Positions 25,660 through 36,629 are shown, numbered from the stretch's first letter. The stretch: DNA of 64,000 nt from an uncultured Blautia sp. (GCA_934364795.1 CAKRMK010000012.1:19852-83851); one strand, 5' to 3'. Made by a program: numbers and translations. The notes: generated by a model from the sequence alone, not told the origin.

Positions 25660-26271
25660 TCAGGCTTCATCCGTAGCTGCCGGTGCAAAACCGGTCAACT
25701 CGTCCATCAGCGCCCAGATTTCTTCTCTTCCCTGCTTCGTCTCTGCTGAGAAAGGAATGATAGTCGTTCCGGGACGCAGCTTCAGCCCGTCTTTGATTGC
25801 CTTTATGTTTTTCTGTACCTGGCTGCGTTTCAGCTTATCCAGTTTGGTTGCAATAATAATTGGATTGTATCCGTTATTTACGATCCAGTCATACATCAGC
25901 TTATCATTTGCAGATGGGTCGTGGCGGATATCAATAAGCAGAAATACTGCCTTTAAAGTCTGGGAAGTGTGAAGATATCTTTCGATCATCTTTCCCCATT
26001 TCGCTTTCTCCGTCTCCGGAACCTTTGCATATCCATAGCCTGGAAGGTCTACCAGATACATAAAATCATTTACATTGTAAAAATTGATCGTCTGTGTTTT
26101 TCCCGGCTGGGAGCTTGTCCTTGCCAGTGCTTTACGGTTCAGCAGACCGTTAATGAGGGAGGATTTTCCCACATTGGATTTCCCTGCAAAAGCAATTTCA
26201 GGTCTTCCGGTATCCGGCAGCTTGCTTGTAATACCGCAAACAATATCCAGTGAAACATTTTTTATTACCAT
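25660..26271 (-). CDS. ysxC: Ribosome biogenesis GTP-binding protein YsxC/EngB
   Basis: 203 aa. Assembly GTPase for the 50S subunit. G1 [10 protein letters not shown] (about residues 29-38), G2 at [12 protein letters not shown]3 DLPGYGYA, G4 ATKLDKL and G5 FSAETKQG are all present. It directly follows lon (18 bases), the standard order in Firmicutes. Confidence 0.96.
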   Translation of the reverse strand: MVIKNVSLDIVCGITSKLPDTGRPEIAFAGKSNVGKSSLINGLLNRKALARTSSQPGKTQTINFYNVNDFMYLVDLPGYGYAKVPETEKAKWGKMIERYLHTSQTLKAVFLLIDIRHDPSANDKLMYDWIVNNGYNPIIIATKLDKLKRSQVQKNIKAIKDGLKLRPGTTIIPFSAETKQGREEIWALMDELTGFAPAATDEA

Positions 26272-26289
26272 TTTTTCCTCCGCTTCATT

Positions 26290-28602
26290 TCAGGCAAGTG
26301 CTTTTTCCAGCACTTCATTCATATTTTCCACAAAAGAAATCTTCAGTCCGTCTGTGATCTCTTTGTCCAGTTCCTTTATATCCGGCTTGTTCTCCTTTGG
26401 AACAAGTACTTCTTTTATTTTTGCATATCTGGCAGCAAGAAGCTTCTCCTTCAGTCCGCCAATTGGAAGTACACGGCCTCTTAAAGTGATCTCTCCTGTC
26501 ATGGCCAGATCTGCACGCACCGGTTTTCCTGTGATTGCAGACAGCATGGCTGTTGCCATGGTAATTCCGGCAGAGGGTCCGTCTTTTGGGACTGCACCTT
26601 CCGGAATATGTACGTGAATATCATTTTCCTGGAAAAATTCCTGGTCAATTCCATATCTGGATGCAACGGAACGGATATAGCTGATGCCTGCTTGTGCAGA
26701 CTCCTTCATCACATCCCCCAGCTGACCGGTAAGGACAAACTCGCCCTTGCCTGGCATAACATTTACTTCGATCTGAAGGGTATCACCACCTACCTGTGTC
26801 CAGGCAAGACCGCGGGCAATACCGATCTCGTCTTTTTTGTTTGCCATCAGATAATTGTATTTCTCCTGTCCCAGGAAATCAGAAAGGTTTTTGCCTGTAA
26901 CTGTAACTTTCTCTTTGCCATCTTCCATGATCAGACGGGCGCTCTTGCGGCAGATCTGTCCAATAAGACGTTCCAGATTACGGACACCGGCTTCTTTGGT
27001 GTAGTTATTGATGATCTTACGAAGGGCTCCTCCCTGAATGGAAAGTCTGCCTTTTTCAATTCCGTTTACTTCCATCTGTTTCGGAATCAGATGCTCTTTT
27101 GCAATGTGCTCTTTCTCATTCTCTGTATAACCACTGATCTCAATGACCTCCATTCGGTCAAGAAGAGGTCTTGGAATTCCCTGAATGTCATTGGCTGTTG
27201 CAATAAACAGTACCTCTGAAAGATTCTGGGGCAGCTCTACGTAATGATCATTAAAATGGCTGTTCTGCTCCGGATCCAGCACTTCCAGAAGTGCTGCGGA
27301 AGTATCTCCTTTATAATCACTGCTTGTCTTATCAATCTCATCCAGAAGCATAAGAGGATTGGCAACACCAGCCTGCTGCAATGCCACTGTCACTCTTCCT
27401 GGCATAGCACCTACATAAGTTTTTCTGTGTCCTCTTATCTCTGCTTCGTCTCGCACACCCCCCAGACAGATTCGCACATAACGCTTACCGGTTGCTTCTG
27501 CAACAGATTTGGCAATAGACGTCTTACCTGTACCTGGAGGTCCTACCAGACAGAGAATTGGAGACTTGCCCTTGTGAGTCAGCTTACGGACAGATAAAAA
27601 TTCCATAATCCGCTCTTTCACATCTTTCAGGCCATAATGACCTTCCTCCAGGATTTTCCATGCCGCTTTCAGATCTTCTGAATCTTCTGAGCACTTATCC
27701 CAGGGAAGGGAAAGAAGCGTCTCAATATATCCCCTTAGAATGCTGCTTTCTGCTGCATTGGTATTGGTGATCTTGAAACGTCCGATTTCTTTAAAAATAC
27801 GGTCTTTTACTTCCTGTGAAGCAGTCAGCTCCTTCGCTTTTTTGCGGAATTCTTCTGCCTCGTCAGCTGTATTATCCTCACCCAGCTCCTCACGGATCAG
27901 TTTCAGCTGTTCTCTTAAAATATATTCCCGCTGGTTCTTATCCACACGTTTCTTCAACTTCTGCTGAAGGTCATGGCTGATATCCAGCACATTGATCTCA
28001 CTGCTTAAAATAGCACCAAGAAGCTCATATCTGTCAGACAGCTTTGCAGCTTCCAGAAGCCTCTGCTTGCTCTGCCAGGAAAGAGGCAGATTCACAGAAA
28101 TCTGGTCAATCAGCTTTGGTGCCTTCTGAATATTCATGATCTGGGCAGCCAGTTCCTTCCCGATTTTGCCCCCTTTGGAGCAATAGGTATGAAATAACTC
28201 CCTGATACTTCTGTACATTGCCTCAAGCATGGCTTCAGGCAGTTTTTCCTCTTCCTCATTTATCAGAACGGTCTCCGCTCTAAGATAAGGTGTTTCCTGC
28301 TCCAGGCCCAGAAGTTCAGCTCTTCTGGTTCCCTCTACAAGAACACGCAGCAGATTGTCCGGAAGTTTGACAACCTGTTTGATATATGCAACAGTTCCCA
28401 CCTGAAAAAGCTGTACAAAGCCCGGATCTTCTATCTGCGGATCTTTCTGTGTTACCAGAAAAATCTTCTGATCCTGCAGCATTGCCGCTTCAATTGCTTT
28501 CTTGGAACGCTCCCTGCTTACATCAAAATGGATGATCATACCCGGAAGTATGGTGGTTCCACGCAGCGCAATAGCGGGAAGTACATTGATCGGCTCACTC
28601 AT
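26290..28602 (-). CDS. lon: ATP-dependent protease La (LonA)
   Basis: 770 aa. N-terminal substrate-binding domain, AAA+ module with Walker [10 protein letters not shown] (about residue 345) and Walker [10 protein letters not shown], and the C-terminal protease domain with catalytic serine in PKDGPSAGI and lysine in [10 protein letters not shown]. It degrades misfolded and regulatory proteins. Placed between clpX and ysxC in the usual quality-control cluster. Confidence 0.97.
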   Translation of the reverse strand: MSEPINVLPAIALRGTTILPGMIIHFDVSRERSKKAIEAAMLQDQKIFLVTQKDPQIEDPGFVQLFQVGTVAYIKQVVKLPDNLLRVLVEGTRRAELLGLEQETPYLRAETVLINEEEEKLPEAMLEAMYRSIRELFHTYCSKGGKIGKELAAQIMNIQKAPKLIDQISVNLPLSWQSKQRLLEAAKLSDRYELLGAILSSEINVLDISHDLQQKLKKRVDKNQREYILREQLKLIREELGEDNTADEAEEFRKKAKELTASQEVKDRIFKEIGRFKITNTNAAESSILRGYIETLLSLPWDKCSEDSEDLKAAWKILEEGHYGLKDVKERIMEFLSVRKLTHKGKSPILCLVGPPGTGKTSIAKSVAEATGKRYVRICLGGVRDEAEIRGHRKTYVGAMPGRVTVALQQAGVANPLMLLDEIDKTSSDYKGDTSAALLEVLDPEQNSHFNDHYVELPQNLSEVLFIATANDIQGIPRPLLDRMEVIEISGYTENEKEHIAKEHLIPKQMEVNGIEKGRLSIQGGALRKIINNYTKEAGVRNLERLIGQICRKSARLIMEDGKEKVTVTGKNLSDFLGQEKYNYLMANKKDEIGIARGLAWTQVGGDTLQIEVNVMPGKGEFVLTGQLGDVMKESAQAGISYIRSVASRYGIDQEFFQENDIHVHIPEGAVPKDGPSAGITMATAMLSAITGKPVRADLAMTGEITLRGRVLPIGGLKEKLLAARYAKIKEVLVPKENKPDIKELDKEITDGLKISFVENMNEVLEKALA

Positions 28603-28621
28603 CTGTCGTCATGTCCCTTCA

Positions 28622-29944
28622 TCAGGCTGTTTCAGGAGTGCCTTTTTTGTGTGCACGCTGGCCTCTTCTGCCTGTATTTGCACTGTTTACCGGCAGTGCC
28701 GGTGCCTCGCCGTGAACGATCTGTGGTTCACCGGTTCCCTCTACAGCTTCTTTTGTAATAATGCATTTACGAATAGTGTCATCGGATGGAGTCTTATACA
28801 TCAGATCCATAAGAGTGCTTTCCATGATAGCACGAAGTCCTCTGGCTCCTGTCTTACGCTCCATGGATTTCCTAGCCATTACCCGAAGTGCCTCATCTTC
28901 AAAATCAAGCTCAACGCCGTCCAGTTCAAATAATTTATGATACTGCTTGGTAAGTGCGTTCTTTGGCTCCTGAAGAATACGAAGCAGTGCATTCTCGTCT
29001 AATCCGTCCAGTGTTACAAGAACCGGAACTCGGCCTACAAACTCCGGAATCAGGCCGTAGCGGATCAGATCTTCCGGCATTACCTGCTTAAACAGCTCAC
29101 CTACATTCTGCTCTTCCTTGGAAGTAACCTCTGCTCCAAAACCGATTGCCTTGGTGTCCTGTCTGCCCTCAATGATTTTCTCAAGGCCATCAAAAGCACC
29201 GCCGCAGATAAACAGAATATTGGTAGTATCAATCTGGATAAATTCCTGATGAGGATGCTTTCTTCCACCCTGCGGCGGAACACTTGCAACAGTTCCTTCC
29301 AAAATCTTCAGAAGTGCCTGCTGTACACCCTCTCCGGAAACATCACGGGTAATGGAAACATTCTCGGATTTACGTGTGATCTTATCGATCTCGTCAATAT
29401 AGATAATTCCATACTGTGCTCTGTCAATATCATAGTCTGCTGCCTGAATGATCTTCAGCAGAATATTCTCAACATCCTCACCCACATATCCTGCTTCTGT
29501 CAGTGTGGTAGCATCTGCAATAGCAAACGGTACATTCAGAAGTCTTGCAAGAGTCTGTGCAAGCAGTGTCTTACCAGAACCAGTTGGTCCTAACATAAGA
29601 ATGTTACTCTTCTGAAGCTCCACATCCAGATTCTTGGAAGCGGTAATTCTCTTATAATGGTTATATACTGCAACGGAAAGTGTTTTTTTTGCCTCATCCT
29701 GTCCAATTACATAGTCATCCAGAATCGCATGAATTTCCTCTGGCTTCATCAGATTGATTTCTGAACCGAAAGCATCATCCTGCTCATATCCGCCAAATTC
29801 TTCTTCCATGATTTCTGCACAGATTCCCACACATTCATCACAAATATAGGCTCCGTCCGGTCCTGCGATCAGCTTGCGTACCTGATCCTCGGTTTTCTGG
29901 CAAAAGGAACATCTTATCTTTCCTTCTCTTATCTTCTCTGCCAT
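28622..29944 (-). CDS. clpX: ClpX, ATPase subunit of the ClpXP protease
   Basis: 440 aa. Zinc-binding domain with Cys12, 15, 35 and 38; Walker A GPTGSGKT (residues 119-126); Walker [10 protein letters not shown]; sensor segments and the IGF-type loop IGFGAEV that docks on ClpP. The C-terminal tail (residues 405-440) is variable and Ala/Pro/Gly-rich. It unfolds tagged substrates for ClpP, whose gene is 270 bases upstream. Confidence 0.97.
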   Translation of the reverse strand: MAEKIREGKIRCSFCQKTEDQVRKLIAGPDGAYICDECVGICAEIMEEEFGGYEQDDAFGSEINLMKPEEIHAILDDYVIGQDEAKKTLSVAVYNHYKRITASKNLDVELQKSNILMLGPTGSGKTLLAQTLARLLNVPFAIADATTLTEAGYVGEDVENILLKIIQAADYDIDRAQYGIIYIDEIDKITRKSENVSITRDVSGEGVQQALLKILEGTVASVPPQGGRKHPHQEFIQIDTTNILFICGGAFDGLEKIIEGRQDTKAIGFGAEVTSKEEQNVGELFKQVMPEDLIRYGLIPEFVGRVPVLVTLDGLDENALLRILQEPKNALTKQYHKLFELDGVELDFEDEALRVMARKSMERKTGARGLRAIMESTLMDLMYKTPSDDTIRKCIITKEAVEGTGEPQIVHGEAPALPVNSANTGRRGQRAHKKGTPETA

Positions 29945-30214
29945 GAATTTTCAACTTTTCCTTTCTTAAACAGAAGCTTCAATCAGAATCGCATTTATTC
30001 TGATTGCAGATCATCTGTCATGAAATTTTTCTTTATTGATTAAACTTTGGAATTATTTTATAAAATATTCATAGTTTACAAAATTTTCCCATTTTACAAG
30101 ATAAGACTCCTGTTATCGCAGGAGTCTTTTCTTACAGTAGCATGCAAAAGAAAACTCCGTCTGGGGTTTCTTTTGTTTTCAGTTATAGAAATGCCGCCAG
30201 ATAGCGTCATTGCT
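29945..30214 (-). promoter_or_regulatory. clpP-clpX intergenic region with two hairpins
   Basis: No gene here. Two perfect stems are present: AGACTCCTG/CAGGAGTCT at 30104-30127, with TTATCTT after it on the minus strand and TTTTCTT on the plus strand (a weak terminator after clpP), and CAATCAGAAT/ATTCTGATTG at 29980-30006, just before the clpX ribosome site. ClpX levels may therefore be set separately from clpP. Confidence 0.55.
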
Positions 30215-30796
30215 TTATTTGTGGGCTACAACACCATCGATCAGACCATATGCAAGTGCTTCTTCTGCTGACATGTAATTGTCACGGTCTGTGTCTTTTT
30301 CTACAACCTCAAGAGGCTGTCCGGTGTTCGCTGCCAGTATTTCATTTAATGTTCTCTTTGTCTTGGCAATGTGATCTGCCACAATCTGAATCTCTGTAGC
30401 CTGACCCTGTGCTCCGCCGGATGGCTGGTGGATCATAATTGTAGAATTCGGAAGTGCAAATCTTTTGCCCTTTGTACCGCCGGCAAGAAGGAATGCTCCC
30501 ATGCTGGCAGCCATACCAAGACAAATAGTGGAAACATCGCATTTAATGTACTGCATGGTATCGTAGATTGCCATACCAGCAGTTACGGAACCACCTGGGC
30601 TGTTAATATAAAGCTGAATGTCCTTTCCAGGATCCTCTGCCTCCAGGAAAAGTAATTCTGCAACTACCAGGCTGGCTGTCACATCATTGACTTCCTCTCC
30701 CAGGAAAATGATTCTGTCCTTCAGAAGCCTTGAATAAATATCGTAGCTTCTCTCCCCTCTGCTTGTCTGCTCAATGACATAAGGCACTAAACTCAT
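30215..30796 (-). CDS. clpP: ClpP, proteolytic subunit
   Basis: 193 aa. Serine protease that forms the tetradecameric chamber. Catalytic triad: Ser in [13 protein letters not shown] (about residue 97), His in [12 protein letters not shown] (about 122) and Asp in [13 protein letters not shown] (about 171). It follows tig by 43 bases. Confidence 0.97.
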   Translation of the reverse strand: MSLVPYVIEQTSRGERSYDIYSRLLKDRIIFLGEEVNDVTASLVVAELLFLEAEDPGKDIQLYINSPGGSVTAGMAIYDTMQYIKCDVSTICLGMAASMGAFLLAGGTKGKRFALPNSTIMIHQPSGGAQGQATEIQIVADHIAKTKRTLNEILAANTGQPLEVVEKDTDRDNYMSAEEALAYGLIDGVVAHK

Positions 30797-30839
30797 ATAT
30801 TTCCTCTTTTCTTATCAGGTAAGCAATACAGATTACAGA

Positions 30840-32147
30840 TTACTCTGCATCTGCTGCTTTCTCAACTTCAACAGCTGCGTCAGCGATAAGTGTAACAGCT
30901 TTCTGAACAGCCATATCTTTCTTCATCTGCTCAAGTCCGTCCTCACCGATTGCTTCTCTGATCTTGTCAGCTTCCATCTTATAAGCGTCTGCCATCTTCT
31001 GGATCTCTTCTGTGATCTCTTCTTCAGACGGCTGAACATTTTCTGTCTCTGCAATCTTCTCAAGAACAAGTCTTGTCTGGATTCTCTTAAGAGCCTGTGG
31101 TTTCATATCTTCCAGCATCTTGTCCATGCTCTGGCCTGTGAACTGGAAGTACTGATCCATGGATAATCCCTGCTGCTGCATTCTTCTTGCGAAGTCATCC
31201 ATCATCTGACGGCTCTGGCTGTTAACCATAAGCTCCGGAATATCCATCTGTGCATTCTCGATTGCTTTATCTACTGCTGCATTTTCTTTTGCAGTTCTTG
31301 CTTCTTTTTCTTTCTTCTCTGTCAGGGTTTTCTTAACATCTTCTTTGTACTCTGCAAGAGTATCAAACTCAGATACATCCTTAGCGAACTCATCGTCAAG
31401 CTCCGGAACTTCTTTTGTCTCGATCTTCTTAACGTCGCACTGGAATACAGCTTCTTTGCCAGCAAGCTCTTTTGCCTGATATTCCTCTGGGAATGTAACC
31501 TTAACTTCTACATGATCACCTGTGTTAGCGCCAACAAGCTGATCCTCAAATCCCGGGATAAATGTGCCGGAACCAAGTGTAAGAGCATAATCAGATCCCT
31601 TGCCGCCGTCAAATGCAACGCCGTCAACAAATCCCTCAAAGTCGATTGTTGTGATATCGCCGTTTGCTGCTGCACGATCCTCAACAACAACTGTTCTGGA
31701 GTTCTTCTCCTGCTCTTTCTTAACTTCTGCGTCAACTTCCTCGTCTGTTACAACGATCTCTGTCTTCGGAACTTCTACTCCCTTGTAATCTCCAAGAGTA
31801 ACTTCTGGCTTGGTAGCTACGTCAGCTGTGAAGATAAGTGCTTTTCCTGGCTCCATCTGTGTTACGTTGATCTCCGGCTGGGAAACGATCTCAAGATCAC
31901 ACTCAGAAAGTGCTTTGCTGTACTCCTGTGGTACAAGAGAATTAACAGCATCTTCCATGAATACTCCCTTGCCATACATGCTTTCGATCATTTTTCTCGG
32001 AGCTTTTCCTTTACGGAATCCAGGAAGGCTGATTCTGCTTTTCTGTTTCTGGTAAGCTTTCTCCATTGCTTTGTCTAACTCTTCAGCGGAAACTTCGATG
32101 GTAAGTTTCGCCATGTTCTTCTCTAATTTCTCCACCTGTAAACTCAT
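30840..32147 (-). CDS. tig: Trigger factor
   Basis: 435 aa, full length. The ribosome-docking loop GFRKGKAPRKMIE (about residues 43-55) is intact, followed by the FKBP-type prolyl isomerase domain (VVEDRAAANGDITTIDFEGFVDG...) and a long helical C-terminal chaperone domain. It binds nascent chains at the L23 exit site. First gene of tig-clpP-clpX-lon-ysxC. The 190 bases upstream hold its leader and promoter, with TATACT near 32266 as the best -10. Confidence 0.97.
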   Translation of the reverse strand: MSLQVEKLEKNMAKLTIEVSAEELDKAMEKAYQKQKSRISLPGFRKGKAPRKMIESMYGKGVFMEDAVNSLVPQEYSKALSECDLEIVSQPEINVTQMEPGKALIFTADVATKPEVTLGDYKGVEVPKTEIVVTDEEVDAEVKKEQEKNSRTVVVEDRAAANGDITTIDFEGFVDGVAFDGGKGSDYALTLGSGTFIPGFEDQLVGANTGDHVEVKVTFPEEYQAKELAGKEAVFQCDVKKIETKEVPELDDEFAKDVSEFDTLAEYKEDVKKTLTEKKEKEARTAKENAAVDKAIENAQMDIPELMVNSQSRQMMDDFARRMQQQGLSMDQYFQFTGQSMDKMLEDMKPQALKRIQTRLVLEKIAETENVQPSEEEITEEIQKMADAYKMEADKIREAIGEDGLEQMKKDMAVQKAVTLIADAAVEVEKAADAE

Positions 32148-32337
32148 TTTCGTGTTCCTCCTTAATATTCAGGTAAAATGCCGAACCTGACTTCATACAG
32201 GCAGACATTTTCTTTTTATTTTTGTGCAGGGTTTCCCCCTATTATTACAGTCATTGTAGAAGTATAGCACAACCAGATAAAAAATGCCAGTGTTTTTTTA
32301 CCGTTTTGACCTTATTTCCAGGAAAAAATTACTGTTT

Positions 32338-32889
32338 TTATCTGTATACTACAGATTCTGCAATCTGATCTGCAGTCTTCTGATCAAGCAGCTGGGCAAT
32401 AAGGGAAAGACTAAAATCCACTGCGGTTCCAAGTCCACGGCTTGTGGTAATATTTCCGTCCACAACCACTTTTTCTTCTGATTTAACTGCGTCTCCAAGT
32501 CCTTCCATGCAAGCCGGATATGCAGTTGCCTTCTTTCCATGTAAAAGTCCAATCCTGGCAAATACAGTTGGAGCTGCACAGATTGCTGCAATCCTTCCAC
32601 CATTGTTATAGAAGTTTTTCAAAAGATCTGTAAGTGGAGAAAATGCACCCAGATTGGTGGTTCCCGGCTGTCCTCCCGGCAGTACCAGCATGTCCGCATC
32701 AGAAAAATCTGTCTCTGCAAAAGTGTTATCTGTAAGCATGGTAATTCCGTGAGCAGTTATGATTTGCTTTGTATTTTTTATGGAAACAGTTGTAATTGTG
32801 ATTCCAGCTCTTCTCATAAGGTCTACTACAGTCAGACCTTCAATATCCTCAAATCCGTCAGCAAGAAAAATATATACTTTTTTACTCAT
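32338..32889 (-). CDS. DJ-1/PfpI family protein
   Basis: About 183 aa from the ATG at 32889, which has AAGGAGG at good spacing; the longer upstream frame lacks a site. Nucleophile elbow cysteine in IAAICAAPTVFA, preceded by LVLPGGQPG and followed by GLGTAVDFSL. This places it with DJ-1/ThiJ-like proteins (YajL type), linked to protection or repair under oxidative or carbonyl stress. The exact activity is not predictable. Confidence 0.88.
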   Translation of the reverse strand: MSKKVYIFLADGFEDIEGLTVVDLMRRAGITITTVSIKNTKQIITAHGITMLTDNTFAETDFSDADMLVLPGGQPGTTNLGAFSPLTDLLKNFYNNGGRIAAICAAPTVFARIGLLHGKKATAYPACMEGLGDAVKSEEKVVVDGNITTSRGLGTAVDFSLSLIAQLLDQKTADQIAESVVYR

Positions 32890-32993
32890 GGTGTTCCTCC
32901 TTATATAGTCAGGCATTTTTTATAGAATCTATACTATAGTTCATATAATCCAATGTTAAATAAATAAGTTGTTAGTATCAAAAAATAATAAGA

Positions 32994-33035
32994 AATCCGC
33001 TGATTCACTGCGTAAATCAATGCTTCCTCATATCA
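32994..33035 (-). repeat. Dispersed palindromic repeat R5, copy B
   Basis: Inverted relative to copy A at 22171-22213; it shares TTTACGCAGT(A/G)AATCAGCGGATT and the flanking TGATAT. It sits 13 bases after the proC stop and could fold in the proC 3' end. Confidence 0.65.
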
Positions 33036-33047
33036 GGCGCAAATACG

Positions 33048-33842
33048 TTACATTTTCTTTCCTTTATCCGCACATGCCTGCAATGCTTCAAATACAGCAC
33101 TTCTGAAGCCATTCTTCTCCAGAGTACGAACTCCTTCGATGGTTGTTCCGGCCGGGGAGCATACCATATCTTTCAGTTCACCCGGATGCATTCCTGTCTC
33201 CAAAACCATCTTCGCACTGCCAAGTACAGACTGAGACGCAAACTGATAGGCCTGTTTGCGTGGCATTCCCTGTGCAACTGCTGCATCTGCCATTGCTTCA
33301 ATAAACATAAACACATAAGCCGGAGAGCATCCGCTTACTGCTCCCACTGCATCCATCAGTCTTTCCGGCACTACTTCTGTGCGGCCAAAGCTGTTTGTGA
33401 TAGTCAGGATCTTCTCCATATCTTCCTTCGTCACACGCTCATTGGCGCAGGCTCCTGTCATGCCCTCACCTACCTGTGCCGGAGTATTTGGCATTAAACG
33501 AACCACTTTTAACGGCTGCTCACATTTTTCCTCCAGCCAAGCAAGTGTTTTGCCAGGAGCAATTCCCACGATCATATGCTCTGGAGTCAGGTAGCCTTTG
33601 ATCTCTCCAATCACTTCTTCATAAAATTGCGGCTTCACTGCTAATATAACAATATTTGCATTTTTCACAACTTCGCAATTGTCCATAGTCGTGACAACCC
33701 CAAGTTTTTCCCTGCTTCGTCTGCTTCCCTCTTCTGTAAGATTTGAAACAATAATCTCATTTTTTTCAAATACACCTTTTTTCAGGATTCCACCGATCAT
33801 TGCAGAACCCATATTTCCACATCCGATAAATCCGATCTTCAT
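33048..33842 (-). CDS. proC: Pyrroline-5-carboxylate reductase
   Basis: 264 aa. Last step of proline synthesis, reducing pyrroline-5-carboxylate with NAD(P)H. Rossmann start GFIGCGNMGSAMIGGI, VRLMPNTPAQVGEG in the middle and the C-terminal signature segment DMVCSPAGTTIEGVRTLE. Monocistronic, with a promoter at 33888-33916. Confidence 0.96.
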   Translation of the reverse strand: MKIGFIGCGNMGSAMIGGILKKGVFEKNEIIVSNLTEEGSRRSREKLGVVTTMDNCEVVKNANIVILAVKPQFYEEVIGEIKGYLTPEHMIVGIAPGKTLAWLEEKCEQPLKVVRLMPNTPAQVGEGMTGACANERVTKEDMEKILTITNSFGRTEVVPERLMDAVGAVSGCSPAYVFMFIEAMADAAVAQGMPRKQAYQFASQSVLGSAKMVLETGMHPGELKDMVCSPAGTTIEGVRTLEKNGFRSAVFEALQACADKGKKM

Positions 33843-33887
33843 GACTTTTGCTCCTCGTTTTTAAATGATTGTTATTGTGTTTTTCGT

Positions 33888-33916
33888 ATTATAAAATAAA
33901 AAAATTCAAGGTGCAA
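33888..33916 (-). promoter_or_regulatory. proC promoter
   Basis: TTGCAC (33911-33916), 17 bases, TATAAT (33888-33893), about 45 bases before the ATG. Confidence 0.6.
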
Positions 33917-33941
33917 TATATTCCAAATAAAAAAGACGCCA

Positions 33942-33979
33942 AAAACAGCTGCCCTGCGCTTTCACCGGACAGCTGTTTT
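33942..33979 (-). terminator. Terminator after the CYTH gene
   Basis: AAAACAGCTG pairs with CAGCTGTTTT around an 18-base loop. On the minus strand it is followed by TTTTTGGCG and a further TTTTTT run. It begins 12 bases past the CYTH stop. Confidence 0.8.
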
Positions 33980-33990
33980 CCCTTAGATCT

Positions 33991-34449
33991 TTACTTTTTT
34001 ATTCCTTTACTTAAAGTACTGTTGTGATATCTTGTCTGATATGTCACATCTTCCCCAAACCACTTTGGCGGCTCATATGCCTTTGCCGCTTCCTCTGATG
34101 GAAATTCCACTTCTGCAAGAAGAAGTCCCTCATAAGGAGTCTTAAATACATCAAGTTCAATAAAAAGCCCGTCTTTTTCCGGAATCACGTAACGTACTTT
34201 GGAAATTACAATTCCGTCTGCCTTTGGTTTTAAATGTTCATAAGCCTCTTTTGTCAGCGGCAGGTTGTATTCCTCTCTTGACAGAAGACCTTTTGATTTA
34301 TAAGTCAGATAATAGTCCTCGTTTGATTTACGGATTCTTACCACTGGTTCTGTACACAGATATCCCTGTTCGATAACTTTACTTGGATACTGTTCCAGAT
34401 TTTCCGGAAGATTTTCTTTTTTTACAAGAAACTTTCTCTCAATTTCCAT
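33991..34449 (-). CDS. CYTH domain protein (triphosphate tunnel metalloenzyme)
   Basis: 152 aa. N-terminal ExExK signature as MEIERKFLVK (Glu2, Glu4, Lys6), then alternating strands with basic and acidic residues lining the tunnel (VVRIRKSNEDYYLTYKSKG, FIELDVF, LLAEVEFPSEEAA). The family includes tripolyphosphatases and thiamine triphosphatases; small bacterial forms most often hydrolyse tripolyphosphate. It ends 38 bases before malQ's end on the same strand and may be co-transcribed with it. Confidence 0.88.
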   Translation of the reverse strand: MEIERKFLVKKENLPENLEQYPSKVIEQGYLCTEPVVRIRKSNEDYYLTYKSKGLLSREEYNLPLTKEAYEHLKPKADGIVISKVRYVIPEKDGLFIELDVFKTPYEGLLLAEVEFPSEEAAKAYEPPKWFGEDVTYQTRYHNSTLSKGIKK

Positions 34450-34486
34450 ATAAATTTCTCCTGATATCCATTTAAACTCATATAAC

Positions 34487-36034
34487 TTATTCTTTTACAG
34501 TTTTCTCTTTTTCTTCCACCGGATCAGGAGTCCAGTTTCTTCTTCCAAATCTGGTTGCAAGAGTGAGCATTTCTTTTTGCAATTCTTTTGTAAACTGCCC
34601 CTCTTTCAGACGCCATTTCCAGTTTATTCCAAGAGTGGATGGCTGATTAATGCGGGCAGTGTTATCAAGCTGCAGATAATCCTGAATAGGAATAATACAT
34701 CTTCCTGCAACGCTTCCCATTACCAGGCGGATTATATTCCGGCAGATTCCCTTCTCATCATCATGGAAATTCCACAGATATTCACGGACCATGTGACGTT
34801 CTTCCGGTGTAATATCTGCAAACCATCCAAGCAAAGTCTCGTTGTCATGAGTTCCGGTATAAACCACACAATTTGATGTATAATTATGAGGCAGATAATC
34901 ACTGGCATTTCCTGTGTCACGGGCATCAAAAGCAAACTCGATAACTTTCATATTCGGATATCCGCTTTCTTCCACAAGACGTTTTACAGAATCTGTCATA
35001 AAGCCAAGATCTTCTGCAATAATATCTTTGTGTCCCAGCCTGCAGGAAACAGTACGGAACAAGTCCATGCCAGGTCCTTTTTCCCACCAGCCACGCTCTG
35101 CTGTGGTATCTCCATAAGGGATTGCATAATATTCATCGAATCCACGGAAATGATCAATACGAACCACATCATACATACTAAAGCAATGTGCCAGACGCTT
35201 CAGCCACCACTCGAAGCCTGTATTCTTATGCACATCCCATCTGTAAAGGGGATTGCCCCAAAGCTGTCCTGTTGCAGAAAATCCATCAGGCGGGCATCCT
35301 GCCACCTGTGTAGGCTGGTTGTTCTCATCCAGCTTAAACAGCCCCGGATTTGCCCAGGTATCTGCACTGTCCATTGCAACATAAATAGGAATATCTCCAA
35401 TAATACGGATTCCTCGTCTGTTTGCATAATCCTTTAATTTCGCCCACTGCTCATAGAATTTAAACTGCATATATTCCTGAAATTCAATTTCAAAATACAG
35501 CTCTCTTCTGTAATAATCAAGAGCGTTATTCCAGCGAAGCCGAATATCTTCTGCCCACTCGCTCCAAGGGATTCCACCGAAACGATCCTTCACTGCCATA
35601 AAAAGGGCATAATCTCCAAGCCAGTGTGCATTCTCCTGCTGAAATCTTACAAAGTCCGGATTTTTGGAAATATCACTTCTTTCATATGCTTTGTAAAGAA
35701 GCTTATAGCGGCCTTTGTAAATTTTCTCATAATCTACATCATCTTCTCTGGAGCCAAAATCAACTGCATCACATTCTTTTTCTGTAAGGACTCCTTCCTG
35801 GATCAGATCCTCCAGACTGATAAAATAAGGATTTCCGGCAAACGTAGAAAAAGACTGATAAGGTGAATCTCCATAGCTTGTAGGACCAAGGGGCAAAATC
35901 TGCCAGTACCCCTGTCCTGCAGCTTTTAACTGATCTACAAATTTATAAGCACTTTTTGAAAAACATCCGATTCCATATTTTGACGGAAGACTGCTGATTG
36001 GAAGCAGCACGCCGCATTCTCTTTGATTTCCCAT
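34487..36034 (-). CDS. malQ: 4-alpha-glucanotransferase (amylomaltase)
   Basis: 515 aa from the ATG at 36034, which has GGAGGAG just upstream; a longer frame to 36121 has no ribosome site. GH77 enzyme that transfers maltosyl and longer units between glucans. Motifs: LPISSLPSKYGIG at the start, IGDIPIYVA, nucleophile region RIDHFRGFDEYYAIP, acid/base IIAEDLGFMT and TGTHDNETLLGWF. No other glycogen or maltodextrin gene is adjacent. Confidence 0.95.
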   Translation of the reverse strand: MGNQRECGVLLPISSLPSKYGIGCFSKSAYKFVDQLKAAGQGYWQILPLGPTSYGDSPYQSFSTFAGNPYFISLEDLIQEGVLTEKECDAVDFGSREDDVDYEKIYKGRYKLLYKAYERSDISKNPDFVRFQQENAHWLGDYALFMAVKDRFGGIPWSEWAEDIRLRWNNALDYYRRELYFEIEFQEYMQFKFYEQWAKLKDYANRRGIRIIGDIPIYVAMDSADTWANPGLFKLDENNQPTQVAGCPPDGFSATGQLWGNPLYRWDVHKNTGFEWWLKRLAHCFSMYDVVRIDHFRGFDEYYAIPYGDTTAERGWWEKGPGMDLFRTVSCRLGHKDIIAEDLGFMTDSVKRLVEESGYPNMKVIEFAFDARDTGNASDYLPHNYTSNCVVYTGTHDNETLLGWFADITPEERHMVREYLWNFHDDEKGICRNIIRLVMGSVAGRCIIPIQDYLQLDNTARINQPSTLGINWKWRLKEGQFTKELQKEMLTLATRFGRRNWTPDPVEEKEKTVKE

Positions 36035-36263
36035 TTTCTCCTCCAAACCTATTTTATATATGCTGACATTTATGCAAAAATGGAGCTTCTCTGACAATGT
36101 ACTTTGCCGCAAAAGCTCCATCTTAATTTCCTGTCACAAAAGCAGCAATTTACATTATGTTATATCATTGCACTTTTTATGATACAGAATCAATATTAAT
36201 TTTTCAAGAAATATGCCACTTTTTTCTAATAATGGTATTTCGATCTGTTTTTCACCAGACAGG

Positions 36264-36362
36264 TTAGAGAGCCATTGCTCCCACAAGGTTTGAGACAAAC
36301 AAACCATCTACCACACTGTAAATAGATGCAACGATCATGGTAATAACAGAAGGCAGGGTAAA
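36264..36362 (-). pseudogene. Remnant of a MATE-family efflux transporter N-terminus
   Basis: Minus-strand frame directly after the MarR remnant stop reads FTLPSVITMIVASIYSVVDGLFVSN, the first helix region of a MATE (NorM/MepA) transporter, and ends in a stop after VGAMAL. The start codon, the first 15 or so residues and the remaining 400 residues are missing. Recognised from family memory; the segment is short but characteristic. Confidence 0.6.
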
Positions 36363-36539
36363 TTACTTATCTTGCAAAAATTCATTTGTTACTTCTTCAA
36401 GCACCTGAATCTGTTTCAGTCCGTAATAAAGGACTCGTTCTCTTTCTTCAGCAGTCAGTCTTTCAAAAGCTTTTTTTTCCACTTCAAAAACATGGTCCAC
36501 TGTATTTCTCACCAGTTCTTCTCCTTTTTCTGTAAATCG
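36363..36539 (-). pseudogene. Remnant of a MarR-family regulator C-terminus
   Basis: The frame RFTEKGEELVRNTVDHVFEVE followed by KKAFERLTAEERERVLYYGLKQI and a short tail is the wing-to-C-terminal-helix part of a MarR regulator. No DNA-binding helix, start codon or ribosome site precedes it, and a stop lies one codon upstream in frame. Together with the MATE fragment it is what is left of a MarR-MATE operon. Non-coding DNA surrounds it from 36122 to 36600. Confidence 0.65.
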
Positions 36540-36629
36540 GACTCATTTTCACATAACTGTAAGCTCCTGTCCTGCTTCCTGTTTTATTATTTTCCACTTA
36601 TTAGTTACAACATTTTTCGTAACATTTAC

